A stretch of DNA of 64,000 bases. It comes from Martinezella tropici (GTDB lineage Bacteria; Pseudomonadota; Alphaproteobacteria; Rhizobiales; Rhizobiaceae). Position 1 is the first letter of the stretch. Every line of letters begins with the position of its first letter. This document shows positions 39,492 to 49,316 of the stretch, piece by piece. A program made the position numbers and the translations under genes. The notes beneath the pieces were generated by a model. That model was not told the DNA's origin, did no database searches, and was given only the letters and a program-made list of their open reading frames with translations. Where the stretch lies: positions 62,001 to 126,000 of the forward strand of contig NZ_QMKK01000042.1 in the NCBI RefSeq assembly GCF_003287875.1, given 5' to 3'.

Positions 39492-40811
39492 ATGCACAGA
39501 CGTACAGTTTTGAAAGCCGGCTTCGGCCTGGCTGCCCTGCCGCTTATGTCCCGCTTCACCTTCGCGGCGGATCAGAAGCCTGTATCCTTCTGGTACGAAT
39601 CCGCTTCGCCGGAGAACCAGGATAACCTCAAGAACATTCTGATCGATCCGTTCAATGCGGCACATCCCGAAGACCTCCTGAGCATCGACTTCCGCGGCTC
39701 GGATCTCGACAAGCAGCTGCGCGTCGCGATGCTGGCCGGCACCGGCCCCGATGTCGTCTTCACGGCCGGCCCGAGTTATGTCGCGGCAATGGCACAGGCC
39801 GGTCAACTCATGCCGCTTGACGACTACGCCAAGAAATACGGATGGGACGAGCGTCTGCTGCCGCTCTTCCTCGATCTCGGCCGCTACAACGGCAAGCTCT
39901 ACGCGCTCGCGAAGACATATGAAACACTCGGCCTCTTCTACAACAGGACCTTGTTCGAACAGAACAAATGGAACGTGCCAACGACGATATCTGATTTCGA
40001 GGCGCTTGCCGACGAGATGAAGGCCAAGGGCCTGACCCCATTCGGTGCCGGCAATGCCGACTGGCGCCCGGCCAACGAGCATTATGTCTCGATCGCCATC
40101 AATTCGATTGCCGGACCCGAGAATGTCTACAAAGCGCTGACGGGCGCCATTCCGTGGACCGATCCCGCCTTTGTCCACTCGATCGACAAGCTCGCGGAAT
40201 GGTGGGACAGGGGATATTTTGGCGAAAACTACTTCTCGCTGACCCTGGAACAGGCCTTCGCGCAGATCGCCAGCGGCCAGGCCGGAATGGCACCGACGGG
40301 CACGTGGAATTTCACCAACGTCCAGACCTACTTTCCGCAGAACAACGCGGAGCCCGGCTTCGTCGGCTTCCCGAGCGAGAAGGGCGATCCGATCTTCGCA
40401 CTTGGCATCGGCTCGACGCTGTCAATCAACGCCAAGTCAGGCAATGCCGATGGCGCCGCTGCCGTTCTCGATTACATGTTCACCGACGACTACTACAGCA
40501 AGATGAACTCGGTCTGGCAGGGCGAATGGAACCTGCCGCTGGCCGATCTCTCCAAGGTCAAGCTCTCCGATAAAGTCCTGCCTCTTTACGAGGACGCCAT
40601 GAAGCAGCTGGCAGGCGCAGTCGCCGCCGGCAAATACGGTTACACGACCTGGACCTTCCTGCCGCCGGCCACAGACACATACCTGGTCAGCGGCATGGAA
40701 GAGGTCTGGCTCAAGAAAACGAAGTCGACCGACTTCCTGAAGAAACTTGACGAGACCTTCAAGCAGGAACGCGACGCCGGCAAGGCGCCGGCGGTCCCAC
40801 CCCGCACCTGA
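39492..40811 (+). CDS. Carbohydrate ABC transporter substrate-binding protein (family 1)
   Basis: A 439-residue periplasmic protein with an N-terminal export signal HRRTVLKAGFGLAALPLMSR; the twin arginine suggests Tat export is possible. The body has the family-1 pattern (GTGPDVVFTAGPSYVAAMAQ, then AGQLMPLDDYAKKYGW). It is the first structural gene after lacI. The ligand is presumably a sugar or glycoside. Confidence 0.93.
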   Translation: MHRRTVLKAGFGLAALPLMSRFTFAADQKPVSFWYESASPENQDNLKNILIDPFNAAHPEDLLSIDFRGSDLDKQLRVAMLAGTGPDVVFTAGPSYVAAMAQAGQLMPLDDYAKKYGWDERLLPLFLDLGRYNGKLYALAKTYETLGLFYNRTLFEQNKWNVPTTISDFEALADEMKAKGLTPFGAGNADWRPANEHYVSIAINSIAGPENVYKALTGAIPWTDPAFVHSIDKLAEWWDRGYFGENYFSLTLEQAFAQIASGQAGMAPTGTWNFTNVQTYFPQNNAEPGFVGFPSEKGDPIFALGIGSTLSINAKSGNADGAAAVLDYMFTDDYYSKMNSVWQGEWNLPLADLSKVKLSDKVLPLYEDAMKQLAGAVAAGKYGYTTWTFLPPATDTYLVSGMEEVWLKKTKSTDFLKKLDETFKQERDAGKAPAVPPRT

Positions 40812-40862
40812 CAAGCCGCCGCAGGACGGCGTTGAAAGCGTCGTCCTCGTCCGGAGGATATT

Positions 40863-41708
40863 ATGCACCGACTTTATCTCGTTCCGACGATGATCATTAA
40901 TATCATCATCGTCCTCGTCCCCGCTTTGCTGACGGTGGCACTCGCCTTCTGCAATTGGGACGGCATTTCCCCGCCCACCTTTGCGGGCCTCGACAATTTT
41001 CGCGCGCTTGCCGGTGACCGCGTCTTCTGGCTGGCGCTCGGCAACAACATCATCTGGACCATCGTCTTCCTGACGGTGCCAATCCTCATGGGGCTGCTTG
41101 CCGCCTCGATGCTGCTGATCGTGCGCCGCGGCAGCAATTTCTTTCAGGTCGTCTATTTCCTGCCCGTCGTCATCGCGACCGCGATCACGGCCCGCATCTG
41201 GCAGGGTATGATCTATAGCCCCGTGACCGGTGTCTTCGGCCTCCTCAAAAAATACGGGCTGCCGATCCCCAATCCGCTGACCCAACCGCCGATCGCGCTG
41301 TTCGGCGTCGCGACCGTCGACCTCTGGCACTGGTGGGGCTTTCTCTGCGTCATTTTCTTCGCCGCACTCCGCCAGGTGCCGCAGGAACAGATCGAGGCGG
41401 CCCGCATCGAGGGCGCGACCTATGTCCAGATGATGCGCTATGTGCTGCTTCCCGGCATCCGGCCGACGATCACGCTGATGATGATCATGACCGTCATCTG
41501 GTCGTTCCTCGCCTTCGATTTCGTCTACATCCTCACCCAGGGCGGCCCAGCCTTCTCCAGCGAACTGCTTTCGACACTCGCCTATCGCAAGGCCTTTTAT
41601 GATCTGAACGTCGGACAAGCGGCCGCCGCAGCCCTCGTCATCAGCCTGTTCGGGCTGATCGGCACCTTCTTTTACGTGCGCATCCAAACCAGGGAGGGCG
41701 AACAATGA
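40863..41708 (+). CDS. Carbohydrate ABC transporter permease (MalF type)
   Basis: A 281-residue permease with about six membrane spans; QEQIEAARIEGATYVQMMRY and LLPGIRPT form the EAA loop. The ribosome site GGAGG lies just before ATG 40863. Its stop overlaps the next permease's start by 4 bases. Confidence 0.94.
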   Translation: MHRLYLVPTMIINIIIVLVPALLTVALAFCNWDGISPPTFAGLDNFRALAGDRVFWLALGNNIIWTIVFLTVPILMGLLAASMLLIVRRGSNFFQVVYFLPVVIATAITARIWQGMIYSPVTGVFGLLKKYGLPIPNPLTQPPIALFGVATVDLWHWWGFLCVIFFAALRQVPQEQIEAARIEGATYVQMMRYVLLPGIRPTITLMMIMTVIWSFLAFDFVYILTQGGPAFSSELLSTLAYRKAFYDLNVGQAAAAALVISLFGLIGTFFYVRIQTREGEQ

Positions 41709-42538
41709 GGCTCGTGGAAAGCCGCCTGACCCTCTGGATCTGCTACATCCTTCTCGGCATATTCGCCTTCATCGCCCTCTTCCCGATCGCGCTTCTGGTG
41801 CTGAACTCGCTGAAGCCGGCGGCTCAGATCGTGCAGAATCCGCTCGGCCTGCCACAACCGATCCGTTGGCAGAATTTTGCCAATGCCTGGAACCACGCGA
41901 AATTCTCAAAGACTTTCGTCAATTCGCTGATCGTCTCCGGCACGACGATCGCGCTCGTCTGCACGACATCGTCGCTGACGGCCTATGTCATCGCGCGCCG
42001 CAAGATCAAAAGCTGGAAGATCTTCACCTTCTATCTGCTGGCGACCACGACCGCACCGATCCAGCTCTATATCTTCCCGCTCTATTTCGGCTTCGCCAAG
42101 CTCGGGCTGATCAACAACATCTTCGGCGTGGCACTGATCTACACCGCGCTCTACAGCCCCTTTGCCGTGATGCTGCTCAGAACCTATTTTCTGGCGGTTC
42201 CAAAGGAGCTTGAGGAAGCAGCGATCGTCGACGGCGCTACGCATTGGCAGGTCTTCTGGCGGGTGATGCTGCCGATCGTCTCGCCGGGCATCCTCACCGT
42301 GGCGCTGATTATCGGATTGAACTCCTGGAACGAGTTCCTGATCGCCACGACCTTCCTGCAAAAGCAGGAGAACATGACCGCCGTCATCGCCTTCTTCCTG
42401 CTGTCCGGCCAGTACAGCTCCGATTGGGGGGAGATCATGGCCGCAGCGCTCATCATCGTCGTGCCTGTCGTCGCGCTTTTCGTCTTCATGCAGAAGCGCT
42501 TCATCGAGGGCATGGCTGGCGGCTCCGTCAAAGGCTGA
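41705..42538 (+). CDS. Carbohydrate ABC transporter permease (MalG type)
   Basis: A 277-residue permease paired with the preceding one. PKELEEAAIVDGATHWQVFW with RVMLPIVSPG is the EAA loop, and the N-terminus has the MalG-like single span followed by LVLNSLKPAAQI. It starts within the upstream stop codon (ATGA). Confidence 0.94.
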   Translation: MRLVESRLTLWICYILLGIFAFIALFPIALLVLNSLKPAAQIVQNPLGLPQPIRWQNFANAWNHAKFSKTFVNSLIVSGTTIALVCTTSSLTAYVIARRKIKSWKIFTFYLLATTTAPIQLYIFPLYFGFAKLGLINNIFGVALIYTALYSPFAVMLLRTYFLAVPKELEEAAIVDGATHWQVFWRVMLPIVSPGILTVALIIGLNSWNEFLIATTFLQKQENMTAVIAFFLLSGQYSSDWGEIMAAALIIVVPVVALFVFMQKRFIEGMAGGSVKG

Positions 42539-42566
42539 ACGAATTTATCGATAAATGGAGTAAGCA

Positions 42567-44675
42567 ATGCAGCTTCCGAACGACTATCTCGAACGTGTCT
42601 ATGCCGGTGTCCTGGGCAAGCTCATCGGCGTCTATCTCGGCCGCCCCTTCGAGGGATGGACCTACGAGAAGATCATGGAAGAACTCGGCCCTATCGAATA
42701 TTACGTGCATGAACGCCTGAACCAGCCGCTCGTCGTCACCGACGACGATGTCGCCGGCACCTTCACCTTCATCCGCGCGCTGGAAGATTACGGCATCAAG
42801 CCGAACCTCTCCGCCGAAGAAATCGGCAAGGCCTGGCTCAATTACATCGTCGAGGAACGCACGATCCTCTGGTGGGGCGGCAACGGCAACTCCACCGAAC
42901 ACACCGCCTGGCTTAATCTCAAGAAGGGCGTGCCGGCCCCGCAGTCCGGTTCGATCACCACCAATGGCCAGGGCGTTGCCGAGCAGATCGGCGCCCAGAT
43001 CTTCATCGATGGATGGGCGATGGTCGCCCCCGGTCAGCCGGAACTCGCGGCCAAGCTTGCAGAACAGGCCGGCAAGGTCAGCCATGATGGCGAATCCGTT
43101 TATGCCGCCATGCTCTGGGCAGCGATGGAAGCCGAGGCTTTCGTCACCTCCGACATCGACCATCTGATCGATACCGGGCTCAAGCAGATCCCAAGCGACA
43201 GCCAGATCGCCCGGCTGATTGCCGACATCAGGGCCTGGCACAAGGCGCATCCCGATTGGCGCGACACACGCCAGAAGATCCAGGACAATTACGGCTACGA
43301 CAAATATCCCGGCAACTGCCATATCATGCCCAACCACGCGTTGATGATCATGACGGTGCTCTATGCGCCGCATGATTTCCAGAAGGCGCAGATGATCATC
43401 AATACATCGGGCTGGGATACCGATTGCAACGCCGGCAATGTCGGCTGCCTGCTCGGCATCGTGAACGGCCTTGATGGACTTGCCGAAGGCCCCGACTTTC
43501 GCGGCCCCATCGCCGACCGCATGCTGATCTCCTCAGCTGACGGCGGCAATTCTATCAACGATGCGGTGCGTCAGGCCTATTTCCTGACCAATCTCGGTCT
43601 CCAGCTTGCCGGGCAACTGTCGCTCGAGGCCCCGAAGAGCGGTGCGCAGTTTCACTTCTCACTTCCCGGCAGCCAGCAGGGCTTCCGCCCTCTGACAGGT
43701 CTCGGCGCGGCAAGCAGCGTGCGTGTCGGCAATACTGAATTCGAAAGCGGCCGCGCGCTGACGATCGACTACGAAGCCCTCGGACCGGCGCAAAGCGCCG
43801 TCGTGACGACGCCGACATTCTCGCCACGCGAAATGCTCGACATGCGCACCTACGACCTAATGGCGACACCACTCGTCTATCCGGGCCAGACGGTGAAGGC
43901 CCGCGTCAAGGCCGACGGCCAGAATCGCGGCATAATCGAAGCGCGTTTGCGCATCCGGGTCTATGATGGACGCGATCAGTTGAGCGACATCGACTCGGCG
44001 CTGGTTGTCATAGAGCCCGGCTCGGAAGCCATTCTCGAATGGACCCTTCCTGAGACCGACGGCCAGCCGATCGCCGAGATCGGCATCGCCGTAACCGGCA
44101 CCGGCAGGCGCGCCGATGGCCGCGTGTTCGTGGATTATCTCCGCTGGGACGGCGCGCCCAAACTGACATTGAAGCGCCCGGCTGGCGATGGCGATTTCTG
44201 GCGCATGGCCTGGGTGAACGGCGCAAGCTTCTTCTCCAAGCGCTTCCCGGCCGCCTTCCGCATCGCGCAGAACCGAGGCGAAGGCATCATCATTCATGGC
44301 ACGCGCCAATGGACCGATTACCAGGCCTCAGGCCAGGTTATGATCCATCTCGGCAATTACGGCGGCCTTGCCATCCGCGCTCAGGGCCTGCGCCGATACT
44401 ACGGCGCGCGCGTGACGCGCGACGGCAAGATGCAGATCGTCAAGGTGCGTGACGAGGAAACCAAGGTTCTTGCCGAAACCGCCTTCAAGACCGAGTTCGA
44501 CAAGCATATCGCCATGAAGATCTCGGCGCAGGGTGCGCGCATCACCTTCGAGGCCGACGGTGTTTCGGTGACGGCGGAAGATACCGCCGCCGATGCCTTC
44601 CGTGACGGCGGCGTCGGCCTTCTCATCCATGAAGGCGCCTTGTCGTCGAACGAGATCCGGATAGGAGGAGTATGA
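42567..44675 (+). CDS. ADP-ribosylglycohydrolase-family protein with C-terminal beta-rich region
   Basis: A 702-residue protein. The N-terminal 350 residues form an ADP-ribosylglycohydrolase (DraG/ARH) domain: [20 protein letters not shown] and [20 protein letters not shown] hold the aspartates that bind the metal pair. The C-terminal half is beta-rich and resembles a carbohydrate-binding or LamG/DUF1080-like fold. It is embedded in a sugar importer operon, so it may cleave an imported N- or O-glycosylated compound rather than ADP-ribosyl-protein; this is inference. The stop overlaps the ATPase start. Confidence 0.87.
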   Translation: MQLPNDYLERVYAGVLGKLIGVYLGRPFEGWTYEKIMEELGPIEYYVHERLNQPLVVTDDDVAGTFTFIRALEDYGIKPNLSAEEIGKAWLNYIVEERTILWWGGNGNSTEHTAWLNLKKGVPAPQSGSITTNGQGVAEQIGAQIFIDGWAMVAPGQPELAAKLAEQAGKVSHDGESVYAAMLWAAMEAEAFVTSDIDHLIDTGLKQIPSDSQIARLIADIRAWHKAHPDWRDTRQKIQDNYGYDKYPGNCHIMPNHALMIMTVLYAPHDFQKAQMIINTSGWDTDCNAGNVGCLLGIVNGLDGLAEGPDFRGPIADRMLISSADGGNSINDAVRQAYFLTNLGLQLAGQLSLEAPKSGAQFHFSLPGSQQGFRPLTGLGAASSVRVGNTEFESGRALTIDYEALGPAQSAVVTTPTFSPREMLDMRTYDLMATPLVYPGQTVKARVKADGQNRGIIEARLRIRVYDGRDQLSDIDSALVVIEPGSEAILEWTLPETDGQPIAEIGIAVTGTGRRADGRVFVDYLRWDGAPKLTLKRPAGDGDFWRMAWVNGASFFSKRFPAAFRIAQNRGEGIIIHGTRQWTDYQASGQVMIHLGNYGGLAIRAQGLRRYYGARVTRDGKMQIVKVRDEETKVLAETAFKTEFDKHIAMKISAQGARITFEADGVSVTAEDTAADAFRDGGVGLLIHEGALSSNEIRIGGV

Positions 44676-45776
44676 TGGCAACGGTCACCATCGATAAGGC
44701 ACGCAAGGCTTATGGCGCCGTGGAGGTTCTCCACGGCGTCTCGGCCGACATTGCCGACGGCGAATTCGTCGTCCTTGTAGGCCCCTCTGGCTGCGGCAAG
44801 TCAACCCTGCTCAGGATGATCGCCGGCCTTGAAGATATTACCGGCGGCACAATCGGCATCGGCGGACGCGTCGTGAACAACCTGCCGCCCAAGGAACGCG
44901 ACATATCCATGGTCTTCCAGAACTATGCGCTCTACCCGCATATGACGGTCGCCGAAAACATGGCCTTCTCGCTGACACTTGCCGGAGCCGCGAAGGAAGA
45001 AAAGCAAAAGCGCGTGGCACATGCCGCGCAGATTCTCGGCCTCACCGATCTCCTCGGGCGCTATCCCCGCCAGCTCTCCGGCGGCCAGCGCCAGCGCGTC
45101 GCCATGGGCCGTTCGATCGTCCGCAATCCGCAAGTCTTCCTGTTCGACGAACCTCTGTCCAATCTGGACGCGAAGCTTCGCGTCGCCATGCGTGCCGAGA
45201 TCAAGAGCCTGCACCGGCGCCTGGCAACGACGACCGTTTACGTCACCCACGACCAAGTTGAAGCCATGACCATGGCCGACCGCATCGTCGTCATGAACGG
45301 CGGCCATATCGAGCAGATCGGCAAGCCGCTCGAGCTTTACGACAATCCGCAAAGCACCTTCGTTGCCGCGTTCATCGGCTCGCCGGCCATGAACCTCCTG
45401 AATGGACGCTTCGACACTGGTGGCGGAAAGCCTGTCTTCAAGACCAATGAAGGCGTCCTGTTGCCCCTGCCCGACAACGCTCCCAGGGTTTCCGGTGTGG
45501 AAGGCGTCTACGGCATCCGACCGGAATATTTCACCCTCTCGCCTGCAAATATCGGCATTCCCGCGCGCGTGGTAGTCGTCGAGCCGCTCGGTTCCGAAAC
45601 GCATATAACGGCGACCCTGGGCGGGCAGACAATCGTCATCGTCTTCCATGACCCTCGATATCGAACTGGAAGAGACGATCTGGCTGCAGCCCCGAACGGA
45701 ACGGATCTGCCTGTTCGATGCCGGCGGACGCCGGCTGACCGACAAGGCCGTCGAGCGGGATCTGCAACATTCGTGA
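44675..45776 (+). CDS. Sugar ABC transporter ATPase (UgpC/MsmK type), frameshifted near the 3' end
   Basis: The nucleotide-binding domain is intact: Walker [11 protein letters not shown]-loop [11 protein letters not shown], signature QLSGGQRQR, Walker [13 protein letters not shown], and the H-loop in VYVTHDQ. The regulatory C-terminal domain is normal to [13 protein letters not shown], then the frame changes near 45650. The expected ending [20 protein letters not shown] through VERDLQHS is present in another frame and stops at 45776. Read straight through, the protein gains an unrelated tail to 46159 (495 residues). Only about 40 C-terminal residues are affected, so partial function is possible. 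Confidence 0.85.
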
Positions 45777-46269
45777 CGCCAAAGCGCCGCTGTAAGGCGG
45801 CACGTCAACCCGCGCCATGTCGAATTGGCGGGATACCTGTTCGATCAGTTGATCGGGCCCACGACACAGGTCCTGACAGCCGATATCGGCAAGGCCGACA
45901 TCGAGTGTTGCCGAATCGATCGACTGGCGCACCTTCAGCAACATATTGCCCAGGTCAGCCGCCTGATCGCAGGCGCCAGTATCGTGGCGAATACCTCAGG
46001 CTTTTCGCGGGCGCGGACAGAAAACATGGCACCACAAATGCATGCTATAAAAAACTCAGCTTCAAAGGAGGCGTATCTGTCAGAATAAGTAACCCCTCCG
46101 CGGCCCCCTCTCAAAAACCGATGTTAGCCATGTTGAAAGGTATCGGAAGAAAGCTGTGACTTCAACCGCCACACCTCAGCGTCTGATTGGTAGGATCAAT
46201 GACTACCATTTATAAGGCGAGAATGCCCGATCGTCTCCGGCCGCTCGCCCTCTGCACGTCAAAACGAAG
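45777..46269. other. Gap after the frameshifted ATPase
   Basis: Open frames run on both strands. One plus-strand frame reads [20 protein letters not shown] and ends at 46088, but I recognise nothing and see no ribosome site for it. It may be the remnant of another gene. Confidence 0.35.
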
Positions 46270-46911
46270 CTACCAGCGCAGGCTGACTTTCCCGAACAGG
46301 CTTCCGACCAGCCCGCCCAGCACGATGCCGAACGTGTACCATATCGCGATGAATGGGATACCGTTTTCGACACAGGCCCAGGAATATACCCAGCCGCCGA
46401 CGCCCCCGGCGCAAGCACCCGCGACAAAGCCGGCAAGTGCCGGGCGCGTGGGGGCTGCACGCCTGAGAAACCACATGTTGGCGCAGAAAGCGGGAATGCC
46501 GAAAGCCACGATCAGGAACGGGCAAAAGAACGCTGAATATCCGATGATCAAACCTGGATAGGATGAAGCCGGCGACAGCGCGAGTTGAGCGATGGCCAGA
46601 AGCGCGACAATGCTGAATGCCACGACCGGAACCCGAACCATACTTCCAATCGAACCCTCTGGGCGCGCAACCCGTTCAAGAGCCACGATCGTCGCGCTCA
46701 TTAGTACGGCTGTATATAAAAACTTCACCAAAAACGCCGCCACCGTCACGTGGTGCAGATGCGGGCGAAAGCTGAGCGATATCAGCAGTGCGATGGCCGC
46801 GCCGGTCACGCCGACAATGATTGTAAGCCCAAGCCTCACTCGCAGCGCATGATGGCGAACCGGAGTGAGATCGCGTACCAGAACCTCGATGAATTCATCA
46901 TTTTTCGTCAT
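46270..46911 (-). CDS. NrsF-type (DUF1109) anti-sigma factor
   Basis: A 213-residue protein with about six membrane spans after a short cytoplasmic N-terminus (MTKNDEFIEVLVRDLTPVRH), the layout of NrsF, which holds SigF-type ECF factors inactive at the membrane. ATG 46911 is used because it overlaps the sigma gene by 14 bases and gives the family start; the longer frame has no support. The operon order sigma then NrsF matches Caulobacter. Confidence 0.87.
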   Translation of the reverse strand: MTKNDEFIEVLVRDLTPVRHHALRVRLGLTIIVGVTGAAIALLISLSFRPHLHHVTVAAFLVKFLYTAVLMSATIVALERVARPEGSIGSMVRVPVVAFSIVALLAIAQLALSPASSYPGLIIGYSAFFCPFLIVAFGIPAFCANMWFLRRAAPTRPALAGFVAGACAGGVGGWVYSWACVENGIPFIAIWYTFGIVLGGLVGSLFGKVSLRW

Positions 46912-47455
46912 TGGCAAAACCCAGCGTGCGTCCAATCGCGCGCATCCCTCGATGAATGCTGACGCGAACCATTGCTTCCGACTGGCCGCTCTCGCTCGCG
47001 GCTTCAGCAGTGGTTTTTCCTGCAATCTTTACCTGCCGCAGAAGCTCCCTCTGTTTGGCAGGCAATTGGTCGAGAAGACGGTCGATATCGAGGTGAGCAA
47101 AGAGTGTCTCCTCTCGAAATTCAGCCGCGATCTCATCTCCCAAAGCAATTTCCACGCCTCTTTTGCTGCCATTTACCCTGAAGTGGTCGATCAGCTTGTA
47201 TTTCGCGATTTGAAAAAACCACGCGGTGAACGGCCGTTCCCGATCATAGGTAATGCGCCGGCTATGCACCGCCAAAAGCACCTCCTGAACTAGATCCTCG
47301 GCGTCACGGTCTGCATTCGATCCAAGCCTCCTTCGATAAAATGCCAAAAGCAGATCTCGCAAAATGACGAGCAAACGCCTGTACGCAGCCTCATCGCCGT
47401 CAAGCGAGAGAAGCATCAAGCCTTTCAGGACCTGTTCCGATACCGATTTCGTCAT
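46898..47455 (-). CDS. ECF RNA polymerase sigma factor (SigF/NrsF group)
   Basis: A 185-residue ECF sigma factor. Region 2 is DAEDLVQEVLLAVHSRRITY with RPFTAWFFQIAKYKLIDHFR; region 4 is LPAKQRELLRQVKIAGKTTA with SEAMVRVSIHRGMRAI. The -10 element of its own promoter lies 14 bases before ATG 47455, so the mRNA would have almost no leader. ATG 47416, with AAAGG upstream, is a reasonable alternative start. It is cotranscribed with nrsF and probably drives the divergent redox genes. Confidence 0.92.
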   Translation of the reverse strand: MTKSVSEQVLKGLMLLSLDGDEAAYRRLLVILRDLLLAFYRRRLGSNADRDAEDLVQEVLLAVHSRRITYDRERPFTAWFFQIAKYKLIDHFRVNGSKRGVEIALGDEIAAEFREETLFAHLDIDRLLDQLPAKQRELLRQVKIAGKTTAEAASESGQSEAMVRVSIHRGMRAIGRTLGFANDEK

Positions 47456-47468
47456 TCGCGTGCAGTCA

Positions 47469-47493
47469 TTCGTTGATCGGCGCTATTTGTTAC
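47469..47493 (-). promoter_or_regulatory. SigF-type ECF promoter of the sigma/nrsF operon
   Basis: On the minus strand GTAAC (47493-47489), 16 bases, then CGAA (47472-47469). This equals the GTAACC-N16-CGAA form known for Caulobacter SigF and predicts autoregulation. Confidence 0.75.
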
Positions 47494-47547
47494 ATCCTGA
47501 ACCGGATTTTTTGTCGCCCTTCTTGCGATCACAACGACGTGATCGCT

Positions 47548-47572
47548 GTAACGCATTCGCACAAGCGCCGAA
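47548..47572 (+). promoter_or_regulatory. SigF-type ECF promoter of the divergent redox operon
   Basis: GTAAC (47548-47552), 16 bases, CGAA (47569-47572), about 145 bases before the exported-protein gene. Element sequence and spacing match the sigma operon's promoter on the other strand, which strongly supports one regulon. Confidence 0.75.
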
Positions 47573-47716
47573 TGAGGGGGGCGGAATTGAGGGACAATCG
47601 GTTGTCGCTGGCAAGATGCCATCGCCGCCGTGCCTCATTTCCAGAACGATCGCCCTACCCGCTCGAGATAGCCGGATGGGTATCATATCGAAAAGATGAA
47701 AGATATGGAGAGCAGA

Positions 47717-48328
47717 ATGTCGCTCACGAAGTTGAAGATCATGGGTATGGTGCTGGCGCTTGGTGCCGTGACCACACTATCCGCACAGGCTGCCGACAAG
47801 GCACGCGTTCGCGGCGTCGTGGAAAGCCTCAGCGGCGATACGCTGATGGTCAAATCGCGCGAAGGCAAGGACGTGACGATCAAGCTGAAATCCGGCTGGG
47901 CCGTCAACGGCATCGTCAACGCCTCCGTGACAGACATCAAGCCTGGGGATTTCGTCGGCATCGCGTCCGTTCCGACCGACAGCGGCATCAACGGGGCGCT
48001 CGAAGTCTTGATCTTCCCCGCCGCGATGAAAGGCACCGGCGAAGGCGATTACGGCTGGGATCTGAAGCCGAAGAGCTCGATGACCAATGCGACGGTTGCC
48101 AGCGCCGTCACCTCGGTCAATGGTCCCACCCTGTCGCTCACCTACAAGGGCGGCGAGAAGAAGATCTCGATCCCTCCAGGCACGCCGGTCGTCACCTTCG
48201 GCAAGGCGACGAAGGACGACATCAAGCCCGGCGCAGGAGTCATCATCAACGGCACGACCGATGGAGACAATACGGTTGAATCCGACCGTGTCGTGGTCGG
48301 CATAAACGGCGTCATCCCGCCAATGTGA
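47717..48328 (+). CDS. Exported protein, DUF5666-like
   Basis: A 203-residue periplasmic protein with a Sec signal peptide (MSLTKLKIMGMVLALGAVTT, cleavage near SAQAAD) and repeated beta-strand segments such as VRGVVESLSGDTLMVKSREG and VASAVTSVNGPTLSLTYKGG, in the manner of DUF5666/OB-fold proteins. ATG 47717 is preferred to 47696 and 47708. It is first in the SigF-type operon with a cytochrome b and a molybdoenzyme, so a periplasmic redox or metal-stress role is inferred. Confidence 0.8.
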   Translation: MSLTKLKIMGMVLALGAVTTLSAQAADKARVRGVVESLSGDTLMVKSREGKDVTIKLKSGWAVNGIVNASVTDIKPGDFVGIASVPTDSGINGALEVLIFPAAMKGTGEGDYGWDLKPKSSMTNATVASAVTSVNGPTLSLTYKGGEKKISIPPGTPVVTFGKATKDDIKPGAGVIINGTTDGDNTVESDRVVVGINGVIPPM

Positions 48329-48455
48329 CGCATCGATGCCGACATCACGGGGCTGCCCGGTTGCCAATCGCATCCGGGCAGCTCAATGAGCGCGATAGCG
48401 TCGCACCATATGATTTCGTACACCGCCGTCCGGCGGCACGTCAGGAGAATTGTCC

Positions 48456-49316
48456 ATGACAAGCATCGAGCAGATCGGCACCGCGCCGCCACCGCCCCCA
48501 GCCAAGATCTTCATTCGCCGTCATTCGGCTCTTACGCGGATAACGCACTGGATCAATGTGCTGTGTCTGACCTTGCTGCTGATGAGTGGCATGCAGATCT
48601 TCAATGCAGATCCACAATTGCATTGGGGAAATTACGGCGCAGTTGAAGATCCGTCATGGTTCGAAATCGCCAGCAATCAGGATGGCGACAACATCACGGG
48701 AATAGTGCGTATCGGCCGTCTCTCGATCACCACAACCGGCATACTCGGTGCTTCCACGGCCGACGGCGAAATGATGCCGCGCGCATTCCCGGCCTGGGCG
48801 ACGATACCCAGCTACCAGGATCTTGCAACTGGCCGGCGCTGGCATTTCTTCTTTGCCTGGCTGTTCGTCATCAATGGGCTCGTTTACATGGCCTATGGTC
48901 TGATCGGCGGTCATTTCCGCCGCGATCTCGCACCGACGGCTCGAGATATCGCGCCAAGAAATATATGGCATGAAATCAAGGACCACGCCCGGCTGCGCTT
49001 CCCGCAGGGCGAAAAGGCGCGGCGCTACAATGCGTTGCAGAAGCTGACCTATCTCATCGTAATTTTCGTCCTGCTGCCGCTGATGATCGGTTCGGGATTG
49101 ACCATGTCACCCGCGATAGACGCCGGTTACCCCTTCCTGCTCGATATTTTTGGTGGTCGCCAATCGGCCCGCTCCATTCATTTCATCACCGCCTGGAGCC
49201 TGGTGGCCTTCGTCGTCGTGCATATCGCGATGGTCATTCTCTCCGGCCTTTGGAACAACATGCGTTCGATGGTGACCGGCCGCTACGCGATCATCAACGA
49301 GGAGACCGACCGATGA
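48456..49316 (+). CDS. Membrane cytochrome b561-type subunit
   Basis: A 286-residue membrane protein with at least four spans and histidines placed for two b hemes (RITHWINVLCL, RRWHFFFAWLFV, HFITAWSLVAFVVVH), as in cytochrome b561/Ni-Fe-hydrogenase or MsrQ-like electron donors. The ribosome site AGGAGA lies before ATG 48456. Its stop overlaps the molybdoenzyme start (ATGA), so it probably passes electrons between the quinone pool and that periplasmic enzyme. Confidence 0.9.
   Translation: MTSIEQIGTAPPPPPAKIFIRRHSALTRITHWINVLCLTLLLMSGMQIFNADPQLHWGNYGAVEDPSWFEIASNQDGDNITGIVRIGRLSITTTGILGASTADGEMMPRAFPAWATIPSYQDLATGRRWHFFFAWLFVINGLVYMAYGLIGGHFRRDLAPTARDIAPRNIWHEIKDHARLRFPQGEKARRYNALQKLTYLIVIFVLLPLMIGSGLTMSPAIDAGYPFLLDIFGGRQSARSIHFITAWSLVAFVVVHIAMVILSGLWNNMRSMVTGRYAIINEETDR

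Noticed and set aside
38904..40178. 424-codon minus-strand frame opposite lacI and the binding protein
   Set aside because: It is antisense to two firmly identified genes and shows no domain of its own.
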